The notes beneath the pieces are model-generated. The model did not search any database. It saw only the letters and a program-made list of their open reading frames with translations, and was not told the origin of the DNA. A program made the translations under genes and the position numbers. A DNA stretch of 9,691 bases from an uncultured Actinomycetes bacterium (lineage in GTDB: Bacteria > Actinomycetota > Thermoleophilia > Solirubrobacterales > Solirubrobacteraceae), in the NCBI GenBank assembly GCA_937888775.1, contig CALAQT010000415.1:1-9691 (forward strand), read 5' to 3'. Below, piece after piece: positions 1 to 5,897 of this stretch (positions are counted from its first letter, which is position 1; the number at the start of each line of letters is the position of its first letter).

Positions 1-177
1 CAACAGCACGTCAGGCTCTCGCGACCGCTCGGATTCACCCCCAAATGACGAGGAGTCCCGCTTATTCAGGGTCAGCCGCACCTACGCAGACGCCACGTAT
101 CTGCAAACTTCCTTCGGCCGTTCCTGCGCGGAGACCTTGCTCGGCGCTCCCTGGTGGCTCGGGCTGTTGCGGCTGGA

Positions 178-206
178 ATGTCGCGACGACGCGATCGTCG
201 CGACGT
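178..206. repeat. 12-bp stem hairpin
   Basis: GTCGCGACGA (180-189) pairs perfectly with TCGTCGCGAC (195-204) around a 5-nt loop CGCGA. One T-G wobble and one A-T pair extend the stem to 178/206. It has no U-tract. It could be a terminator of an upstream gene, an operator-like dyad, or chance. Confidence 0.5.
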
Positions 207-330
207 GGCTCCATCTCGCCCAAACTGGGACTGCTGAAGGCCGCGTCCGCGACCACAGATCCGATGCAACAATTTCTGCACAAACTTTTGCCGTTGCTGT
301 AGATTGCTCGCGCCCGATCACAGACCGACC

Positions 331-337
331 AGGAGGG
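331..337 (+). promoter_or_regulatory. Ribosome binding site fixing a TTG start
   Basis: AGGAGGG lies 7 nt before the TTG at 345. This near-perfect Shine-Dalgarno sequence favours TTG (345) over the in-frame ATG at 366, which would be 28 nt away. Confidence 0.8.
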
Positions 338-344
338 TTTTAGA

Positions 345-950
345 TTGCGACGCATCCTCAGCTCGATGAGCTACGCCAACGTCATCGCGACCGTGGCGCT
401 GTTCCTCGCAGTCGGCGGCGGCGGTGCCGTCGCCATCGCCTCATCCACCACCAGTCACCGGACGAGCCACAACAACGCCAGTCCGAATCAAGGACCCCGC
501 GGACCACGCGGCCCCCGAGGATTCCGAGGCCCCGCAGGCGGACCGAAGGGCGCGAAGGGCGACACCGGACCAGCTGGACAGAAAGGTGCTACCGGAGCGA
601 CAGGCCCGGCGGGAGCACCTGGGCCAGCGGGGTCGGCTGTGGGCTTCGCCGACATCGCTCCTGACGGCACCATCACCAACAGCAAGAATGTTCAGCTAGT
701 GAGCCATATCGCAGCCTCAGGCGTGTACTGCCTGAAGCTCACCACCGGCACGCCGCAGAACGTGACCGCCATGATCGACAACTCGGGTGCCGACCCGCGT
801 TCGGCCTTCGTCGCTGGAACGATCAACGCCTCGGCGGTGGCCAGCGGTTGCCCGGCCGGAAGCCAGATCGACATCGCCACGGGTGACGTGGGCATGCCGG
901 CGTCCAATGGGGACTTCGCGGACAAAGCCTTCTTTGTTGCGATCAACTAA
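345..950 (+). CDS. Secreted collagen-like (Gly-X-Y) protein
   Basis: 201 residues. Residues 1-33 form a short charged start (MRR) and a hydrophobic segment (about 11-32), a signal peptide or membrane anchor. Residues 34-49 are a Ser/Thr/Asn linker. Residues 50-98 are collagen-like: five Gly-X-Y triplets (GPRGPRGPRGFRGPA, 50-64), one extra Gly at 65 that breaks the register, then eleven more (66-98). Residues 99-201 form a small globular domain with two cysteines (C129, C169) that could form a disulfide after export. Such a tail is often where trimerisation or binding occurs, but its function is unknown. The TTG start is chosen for the AGGAGGG 7 nt upstream. The gene stands alone, followed by a strong hairpin. 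The architecture is common among Thermoleophilia/Solirubrobacterales surface proteins. Likely extracellular; no enzymatic motif seen. Confidence 0.88.
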   Translation: MRRILSSMSYANVIATVALFLAVGGGGAVAIASSTTSHRTSHNNASPNQGPRGPRGPRGFRGPAGGPKGAKGDTGPAGQKGATGATGPAGAPGPAGSAVGFADIAPDGTITNSKNVQLVSHIAASGVYCLKLTTGTPQNVTAMIDNSGADPRSAFVAGTINASAVASGCPAGSQIDIATGDVGMPASNGDFADKAFFVAIN

Positions 951-963
951 GGCGTAGGCGCAT

Positions 964-996
964 GTGCGGCGGGCGGGTTCCATCCGCCCGCCGCGC
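964..996 (+). terminator. Strong hairpin, probable terminator of the collagen-like gene
   Basis: GCGGCGGGCGG (966-976) and CCGCCCGCCGC (984-994) form a perfect 11-bp all-GC stem with loop GTTCCAT. A T-G wobble and a G-C pair extend it to 13 bp. It starts 14 nt after the stop codon. There is no U-tract, as in many hairpin terminators proposed for high-GC actinobacteria. Confidence 0.65.
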
Positions 997-1553
997 TGGA
1001 CAGGGGCGGCTCGCGGCCGGCGCGGACTTTCACTTTGCCCCGCCAGCCTCGTCGACGCCCACATGCGATTCAACGGCAAGCGCAAGTCCGACGCGAGGTC
1101 GATTTGCTGGCTGTTCGTCCTGCCGGCACTTTCAACCGGGGGCCAAGTGGGTCGACGATTCAGTCCCGCCAAAGCGACGATTACCTAGGCAGGCGCCAGG
1201 TTCTGCACCGCGCGACGTGGGCCCTGGATTCGGCGACTTGCGAGGTTCCGGCGTTGACCCGCCGGCTCGTCCGGCCGCTCGCCGTAACGCAAAGGCATGA
1301 GCGCGAGGTCCAGGCCGGCGGCGAGCTCGTGCCTACGCAACCGCGGCTGAACCGCCGTTCGCATCAGACGACCGGTTCAGCGGGAGGCTGTCCTGTGAAT
1401 CTGCGGAGGTCGGGACTGATCGGTGTCAGAATGCCCGCAACGGTCCCACTTCGCTATCGCGGTCCGCGCGAAGTCAACCCCCTTCGCGGCAGCGCCAAAG
1501 ACCAAGGGGTGGGCTTGCCCTGCCCGGATCGCGATTCTCATCCCTCAGAGGTT
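997..1553. other. Gene-poor stretch, no supported gene
   Basis: Long frames are open on both strands here, as expected at this GC content, but none gives a recognisable domain. Most lack a plausible start and all run into the decayed mobile DNA at 1554-2040. A minus-strand frame near 1190-1370 (MRTAVQPRLRRHELAAGLDL...) has no family I can name. Probably eroded sequence. Confidence 0.5.
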
Positions 1554-1569
1554 GGCCGGCGCGCCGGCC
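1554..1569. repeat. 16-bp perfect palindrome
   Basis: GGCCGGCGCGCCGGCC is self-complementary over all 16 bases. It lies 7 bp outside the left end of the 177-bp inverted-repeat element, so it may be part of the insertion target or just GC-rich coincidence. Confidence 0.5.
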
Positions 1570-1576
1570 CCGAGAC

Positions 1577-1753
1577 GCTGTCGCATAAACCCCAGCGGGG
1601 TGAGTTTTCTTGTGCACCGATGACAACGACGCGATTTCCCGTCGAGTCGAATCAGTTGGGCGATGCCCTCGATGACCGCGAGATGGGCTTACATGGCGTC
1701 GGTCAAATTGGCGATTGTGATCCGATCCAGTGGCCCGGGGTTTATGCGACAGC
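1577..1753. mobile_element. 177-bp element with 17-bp terminal inverted repeats (MITE-like)
   Basis: GCTGTCGCATAAACCCC at 1577-1593 recurs perfectly as its reverse complement at 1737-1753. The interior (1594-1736) is too short for a transposase. Read on the minus strand it gives a short open stretch (RINPGPLDRITIANLTDAM, then a stop). Perfect 17-bp ends over 177 bp fit a miniature inverted-repeat element or a deleted insertion sequence. No target-site duplication is visible: flanks are CCGAGAC on the left and CTCGCGG on the right. It abuts the broken transposase fragment at 1754-1968. Family not assigned. Confidence 0.55.
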
Positions 1754-1968
1754 CTCGCGGCAAAGCGGCTGTCTCGACGGCAACGGCGCCGGCGGCTCCC
1801 TTCAACCAGCCGCCATCGACCGCCCCGCAGAAGCGGCAGCTAAAACCGTCACCCCAACGCAACCGCTCCAAGAAGCGCAGGCATCCCAGCGTCGTCGGGG
1901 AACCACTCCAGCAGCTCATGCCAGTCGCGCGGGCACTCCACGCCCGCCCGGGGATGCTCACTAGCCAC
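1754..1968 (-). pseudogene. N-terminal remnant of an IS1595-type transposase
   Basis: From a GTG at 1968 the minus strand reads through ECPRDWHELLEWFPDDAG (to about 1885). After a one-base frameshift it continues as CLRFLERLRWGDGFSCRFCG and AVDGGW (to about 1806). Joined, this is the usual start of IS1595-family transposases: a W-F-P-(D/E) motif, C-L-x-F-L-E-R-L-R-W, then the first Cys-x2-Cys of a zinc ribbon. The second Cys pair and the whole catalytic DDE domain are missing. The fragment stops at the inverted-repeat element at 1753. Upstream, at about 2035, the sequence passes into a truncated GT2 gene; an insertion at that point is the likely cause of the truncation. No matching far end of the IS is visible. 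Confidence 0.7.
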
Positions 1969-2036
1969 GTGGGCAAGCTACCCGTCGAGGGGGACGGAAG
2001 CGGATAGCCCACTCGCGGGATATGAGAAGAGTCGGT

Positions 2037-2260
2037 GCGGACGTGGCCGTCGGCCCGGGCCAGCCGCTGTAGCACGCCCCAGGCATGATCCAGGCTGCGG
2101 TCGTCAATGAACACCAGCTCGTATCGATCGGTGATCGCGGCCACGCTGCGGGTCAGCTGCTCGTGCAGCGCGATCAGGCAGCCGGCGCCGCGTACATCGG
2201 CGCGACGACGCTCAGTTCGAGCCGGCCTGCCGGAGAAGGGCTTTCGGAGAGACCGGCCAC
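2037..2260 (-). pseudogene. Truncated, frameshifted 5' end of a GT2 glycosyltransferase (copy A)
   Basis: Read from a GTG at 2260 the minus strand gives a 14-codon leader, then ELSVVAPMYAAP. After a one-base deletion near 2180-2190 it continues GCLIALHEQLTRSV and RYELVFIDDRS up to VLQRLARADGHVR at about 2040. This matches residues 21-81 of the intact GT2 at 4332-5378 (QLSVVVPVYG, CLGTLHDRLTHSV, NYELVFVDDRS, VLQRLARCDPHVR) with roughly 60% identity by eye. The rest of the enzyme, including the DxD region and membrane helices, is absent. The sequence after the break belongs to the IS1595-like remnant. The 14-residue leader has the same length as that of the intact gene counted from its Met7, which supports both assignments. 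The fragment overlaps the last 49 bp of the DUF4185-like gene. Confidence 0.85.
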
Positions 2261-3513
2261 TGGCGCCGATTGTCCGATCCCCGCGCGTACATCGCGCGAG
2301 CGCGCTGTCGGCTTTGAATGCTCGCCGTCGCGGCGGCCGGTTGGCCGGCCACCGTCAGTTGCAACTGACGGTAATTGAAGCCGTAACCACCCGAGCAGTC
2401 CAGGTGAGCGTCGCAGCCGTCGAAGTTGGCTGCCCACTTCAGCCACAGCTGGCGGCCGTTGCGGCTGATCCAGCTGAGCGGGAAGCCGGGGTCATAGCCA
2501 TTGGAGGGGCCGAAGTTCATCTCACGGACCACGAACGAGAACGGGCCCCACGGATGCGGCGCGACGAGGACGTCCAGCTCCGAGCCAGCGCGCCAGATCT
2601 CGGGTGGCTGGGCGGCGTAGGAGTGGGTGAAGGCGAGCAGGTAGTGGTGCAGGGGCGCGTCGTAGGACATCTGCGGATAGGTGATGTGCGAGGCCCAGCT
2701 AGCGATCGGCACCGCAGCGGCGGGAGAGGTCGAGTACACCGGCCACGGCAGCCCCTCATGGCGCCGCCAGCCGGACACCCACTGCCACTTGGCTGGATCG
2801 GTCATGTCGGCCACATCCGGACGGCTGCGCCCCATGATCAGGTTGCTCGCGTTGAACTCGCGCTCGGTGGCGATCGCATAGACGTAACCATCGAGGTAGT
2901 TGCCGCCGCGACCGCGCAGCACCCAGCTGAGATTGCTCAGCGGAGCCGGGAAGGCCTTGGCCGGAGTGCGCCATTGCTGGCCGAGATCAGTTGAGTAGGC
3001 GATCCCGGCCAGACCGGCGAACAGCCCGTTGGTGCCCCAGGACCAGTCGTTCTGCTGGGTAGCGAACAGCACGTGGTCGGCCTCGACCAGGCCGCTGGAG
3101 TAATACGGGCCCAGAGGCCCGCTCCACAGGGAGCGGTTGTGCCTGATCTGGGCGAAGGAAGCCGGCGGAGGGGCCGCGGCGTTGCCGACGTAGTTGAACT
3201 TGATCTGGGGCGGCGTGCCGGTGATCTGAGCCATTGACTGCTTCCAGAGCTCGCCCTTGGGCTCGCCGGTGCCGCCGTCGTCCATCATCGTGTACTGGTT
3301 GCCGTCATCCGCCCAGACCGTGGGCAGGATGTCCCCCGACTGATTGCGGGGGGGCCCATCGCGGGGACTGATCCAGCTCGCGCCGGTGATCAGCGGGCTG
3401 GTGGGAAAGGGCGTGTTGTTGCTCCGCATGAGCCGGCCGTCGGCGAAGCCGGGAGCGACCATCGCCGCCAGCAGCGCGGCCACGATCCAGTAATGCAATC
3501 TAGGCATCCCCAC
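2212..3513 (-). CDS. Secreted DUF4185-like (putative glycan-acting) protein
   Basis: 433 residues from the chosen GTG (3513). A GGAG at 3520-3523 lies 6 nt upstream of it. An ATG at 3507 is a possible alternative (12-nt spacing), and a TTG at 3531 would add a non-signal-like leader. Residues 1-24 form a signal peptide (YWIVAALLAAMVAPGFA) with a likely cut after A24. The mature part has the hallmarks I associate with DUF4185-type propellers: WADDGNQY (67-74), TYPQMSYD (278-285), LLAFTHSY (292-299), YDPGFPLSW (340-348), and WLKWAANFDGC (357-367) with a likely C367-C373 pair. Some DUF4185 members are GH183 endo-D-arabinanases, so action on an extracellular polysaccharide is plausible; substrate and catalytic residues here are unknown. 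After FNYRQLQLTV the last ~45 residues look low-complexity and run into GT2 remnant sequence, so the C-terminus may be read-through. A decayed paralogue lies at 5415-5840. Confidence 0.85.
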   Translation of the reverse strand: MGMPRLHYWIVAALLAAMVAPGFADGRLMRSNNTPFPTSPLITGASWISPRDGPPRNQSGDILPTVWADDGNQYTMMDDGGTGEPKGELWKQSMAQITGTPPQIKFNYVGNAAAPPPASFAQIRHNRSLWSGPLGPYYSSGLVEADHVLFATQQNDWSWGTNGLFAGLAGIAYSTDLGQQWRTPAKAFPAPLSNLSWVLRGRGGNYLDGYVYAIATEREFNASNLIMGRSRPDVADMTDPAKWQWVSGWRRHEGLPWPVYSTSPAAAVPIASWASHITYPQMSYDAPLHHYLLAFTHSYAAQPPEIWRAGSELDVLVAPHPWGPFSFVVREMNFGPSNGYDPGFPLSWISRNGRQLWLKWAANFDGCDAHLDCSGGYGFNYRQLQLTVAGQPAAATASIQSRQRARAMYARGSDNRRQWPVSPKALLRQAGSN

Positions 3514-3661
3514 CCATAACTCCAAGCACAACGCAAAGTATCGGCAGCTAGGTCATTCGGTGAGACTCCGGCCGCCGGCGGGACCAGCATCCCTGTTCTC
3601 AACGGTCGCGACAGCTCACGCGCTGAATTGCGCTCGAACTTCCCCAGGCGCGCGCCGCGAT

Positions 3662-3683
3662 CAATCATCCACTGATTTGATTG
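3662..3683. promoter_or_regulatory. Possible operator dyad between divergent genes
   Basis: CAATCA and TGATTG are separated by 10 bp in an AT-rich patch of the 234-bp gap between the divergent DUF4185-like gene (start 3513) and the methyltransferase gene (start 3748). Size and placement suit a repressor site 65 bp before the methyltransferase start. The arms are only 6 bp, so chance is quite possible. Confidence 0.25.
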
Positions 3684-3747
3684 CTTCAGGTCGTCCAGGG
3701 CCCACGGGGACGTCTCGGGCCCGCTCAAGGTACCGTCGGGCGGGCCA

Positions 3748-4356
3748 ATGAGCACGGGCATCATCTATCGGAGCGCCCACGTCTACGAGGTTCTGATGCG
3801 CTCGCTCTACGGGCGCCATTACGCCGCCAGGATGAGCGCCGTCGCGGAGCAGGTTCCGGCCGGAGCCTCGGTGGTCGAGCTGTGCTGCGGGCCCGGGACG
3901 CTCTACCGGCGCTATCTTCAGGCGCGCACCAGCAGCTACATCGGGCTCGACGTCAACGGCCGTTTCGTGGCCCGTCTCAGGCGCGAGGGCATTGACGCCC
4001 GCCAGGTCGATCTCGCCGCGGCGGCCGAGCCGTTGCCGGCTGCTGACGTCGCGATCATCCAGGCGAGTCTCTACCACTTCCTGCCCGACGCCGGGCAGAT
4101 CGTCGATCTGATGGTCGCGGCCGCGCGCGAGCGGGTGATCCTGTCCGAGCCGATCCGCAACCTCTCCACGAGCGACCTTCCGCTCGTGGGCCGGCTCGGC
4201 CGGCAGGCCGCGGATCCCGGTGTCGGGGGCCATGCTCAACGCTTCACTGAGCAGACGCTGGACGCGCTGATGGCGGCCTACCGCGAGCGGATCATCGCAG
4301 CGTTCGCGATCCCGGGCGGGCGCGAGAAGGTCTACGTCCTCGCCGGTGGTGGCTGA
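3748..4356 (+). CDS. Class I SAM-dependent methyltransferase
   Basis: 202 residues, a compact Rossmann-type methyltransferase with no membrane segment. Motif I is VVELCCGPG (42-50), the SAM-binding glycine loop. The acidic end of strand 2 is GLDVN (66-70, D68). QVDL (86-89) fits the adenine-contacting region, and DVAIIQASLYHFLP (100-113) is motif IV. The C-terminal part has an FTEQTLDALMAAY helix and a final strand KVYVLAG. The substrate cannot be read from the sequence; in this setting a sugar or lipid-linked intermediate is reasonable but is only inference. It is the only plus-strand gene inside the glycan cluster. It diverges from the DUF4185-like gene and its last 25 bp overlap the 3' end of the GT2 gene tail-to-tail. 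No strong Shine-Dalgarno is visible. Confidence 0.85.
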   Translation: MSTGIIYRSAHVYEVLMRSLYGRHYAARMSAVAEQVPAGASVVELCCGPGTLYRRYLQARTSSYIGLDVNGRFVARLRREGIDARQVDLAAAAEPLPAADVAIIQASLYHFLPDAGQIVDLMVAAARERVILSEPIRNLSTSDLPLVGRLGRQAADPGVGGHAQRFTEQTLDALMAAYRERIIAAFAIPGGREKVYVLAGGG

Positions 4357-5378
4357 AGGCCGGCCCTCGGCTCGACCTGCGCAGGTGCGAACGACCATTC
4401 GGCTTCCGGACCGTCCGCCTGGCTGTCGATCAGGAACAGCGGCCGGTCCTTGACTTGTTCGAAGATTCGCCCGACGTACAGCCCGACGACGCCGACGCTG
4501 ACGATGATGAAGCCGGCGAGCACGAGCAGCAGCACCGCGAGGCTTGTGTAGCCGGGCACCGTCTGGCCGGACTCGACGAAGTAGTCGCCCACCTCGAATC
4601 CCGCCAGCACAATCCCGATCAGCGCGACGACGAAGCCGACCAACACCACCAGGCGCAGCAGCAAGGTGCTGCGGAAGAACATCCCGTCGAGCGCGACCCG
4701 GATCAACCGCTGGAGCGTGTAGCCGCTCTCGCCCGCGTGGCGCGGGTAGTGCTCGATCTCGACCGTGGTCGAATCGAACCCGAGCCAGTCGAGCGCGATC
4801 ATGTACTCCCGGTCGCGGTCGCGCAGTCGCAGGAATGCGTCGATCACGGGTCGGGACAGGAGGCTGAGGTTGCTGTAGTCGGCCCTGACTTCGGTCTCGA
4901 GCGTGAGCCGCCTGTAGAGGCGGCTGGTCGAGCGCCGGAACCACGAGTGCCGCCACCCGCGGCGCGTCGTCCGAACGATGTCATAGCCCTCCCCGGCGGC
5001 GGCCCAAAGCCGTGGGATCTCCTCGGGAGCCTCCTGTAGATCGCAGTCGATCACGACCGCCCGCTCACCGCGGGCCTGCGTCAGTCCGGCGGTGATCGCG
5101 GCGTCCTGGCCGAAGTTTCGGCTGAGGCGGAACGCGCGCACGTGTGGGTCGCATCGCGCGAGCCGCTGCAGGACTCTCCAGCCTTCGTCCTCGCTTCGGT
5201 CATCGACGAACACGAGCTCGTAGTTTTCGGTCACCCGCGAGACGCTGTGGGTGAGGCGGTCGTGCAAAGTGCCGAGGCAGTCCGCGCAGCCATAGACAGG
5301 CACGACCACGCTCAGTTGAACCTGACCAGCCCTCTTTGCGTCTGTGGTGTCTACGCTCATCCCGCCGGTATTGTCCAT
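4332..5378 (-). CDS. GT2 polyprenyl-phosphate glycosyltransferase (ArnC/GtrB-like), copy B
   Basis: 348 residues. It likely moves a sugar from a nucleotide donor onto undecaprenyl/decaprenyl phosphate at the inner face of the membrane. The GT-A domain spans about 20-215: QLSVVVPVYG (21-30), YELVFVDDRSED (53-64, donor-binding DD at 59-60), RNFGQDAAITAG (87-98), the metal-binding DCD of IDCDLQEAPEEIPRL (110-124), REYMIALDWLGF (190-201), and HAGESGYTLQRLIRVALDGM (214-233). Two transmembrane helices follow, about 238-262 and 279-303, then LYVGRIFEQVKDRPLFLI (300-317), as usual for the GtrB/ArnC/DPM1 type. ATG at 5378 is the outer start. An in-frame ATG at 5360 (Met7) is attractive because the truncated paralogue at 2037-2260 has a leader of the same length. 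Neither has a clear ribosome site. A wrecked DUF4185-like gene lies just upstream. Confidence 0.9.
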   Translation of the reverse strand: MDNTGGMSVDTTDAKRAGQVQLSVVVPVYGCADCLGTLHDRLTHSVSRVTENYELVFVDDRSEDEGWRVLQRLARCDPHVRAFRLSRNFGQDAAITAGLTQARGERAVVIDCDLQEAPEEIPRLWAAAGEGYDIVRTTRRGWRHSWFRRSTSRLYRRLTLETEVRADYSNLSLLSRPVIDAFLRLRDRDREYMIALDWLGFDSTTVEIEHYPRHAGESGYTLQRLIRVALDGMFFRSTLLLRLVVLVGFVVALIGIVLAGFEVGDYFVESGQTVPGYTSLAVLLLVLAGFIIVSVGVVGLYVGRIFEQVKDRPLFLIDSQADGPEAEWSFAPAQVEPRAGLQPPPART

Positions 5379-5414
5379 GATCCGGCGTTAAAGTCGGTGA
5401 TGACTTCGTGATGT

Positions 5415-5840
5415 CGTCATCGCTACCTGCTGGCCTTCACCTACTCGTACGCCGGCTCGCCGCCGGCGTTCTGGCAGAACGGAACACGAGGTGGGGTCAA
5501 GTTCGGATCGCCGACGTGCTTGAAGTTGATGCGCGGCGGCGTCCCGGTGATCACCGCCAGCCACTGGCGCACAACACCCCGGGCGTCTTGATGTCGGTCC
5601 CGCCGCCGCCGATCCTCGTGTACTTGTTTCCGTCGTCGGCCCAGATCATCGGCAGGATTTCGCCCGACTGGTTTGGCGACGGACGACCGTACCGCGAGCT
5701 CGTCCAGCGGGCCCGACGAGCTATCTGGAACGCACAGTGCGATCAGAGGTCACCTTGTTGGGCGAAACGGGTTGATGTTCCGGGTCAAGAGGTAGGCGGC
5801 CGCCGGCGGCAGCGCCCGCGAGGCAAGCGTTCAAGCGTGA
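5415..5840 (-). pseudogene. Decayed, partly inverted DUF4185-like gene (copy B)
   Basis: Minus-strand pieces match the intact protein at 2212-3513 in order. About 5712-5590 reads ARWTSSRYGRPSPNQSGEIL and PMIWADDGNKYT (intact: ASWISPRDGPPRNQSGDIL, PTVWADDGNQYT). After a frameshift near 5572, about 5566-5490 reads QWLAVITGTPPRINFKHVGD (intact: SMAQITGTPPQIKFNYVGN). A weaker LTRNINPF piece near 5788-5765, in another frame and followed by a stop, fits the mature N-terminus LMRSNNTPF, and a hydrophobic stretch up to about 5840 may be the old signal peptide. Bases about 5418-5480 match on the opposite strand: plus-strand HRYLLAFTYSYAGSPPAFW against intact HHYLLAFTHSYAAQPPEIW. So the gene carries frameshifts, a stop, a large internal deletion and an inverted segment. 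It lies directly before the intact GT2. Confidence 0.85.
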
Positions 5841-5897
5841 ATCATCGGCCATCTCTTGGCCAAGCGCCCAAGGTTAGCGGAGCGTGTCAGGAAAGCG

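Larger units (their letters stand above)
1..344. other. Upstream region without a firm gene
   Basis: No recognisable gene lies here. One plus-strand frame is open from the window edge (base 2) to a TAG at 341-343, 113 codons without a stop. Its third-position GC looks fairly gene-like up to about base 250 and then drops. Its translation (for example TYADATYLQTSF, APWWLGLLRL) matches no family I know, so it could be the tail of an upstream gene or chance in GC-rich DNA. Bases 265-305 are AT-richer than the surroundings and are the likeliest place for the promoter of the collagen-like gene, but I see no convincing -35/-10 pair. A strong hairpin sits at 178-206. Confidence 0.4.

Noticed and set aside
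1035..1964. 309-codon plus-strand open frame
   Set aside because: It runs antisense through the IS1595-like remnant and the inverted-repeat element, has no ribosome site, and its translation is rich in Arg/Pro/Gln with no domain.
3661..4956. 431-codon minus-strand open frame
   Set aside because: It is an alternative frame of the GT2 gene continuing antisense through the methyltransferase gene; both of those have clear family motifs, this frame has none.
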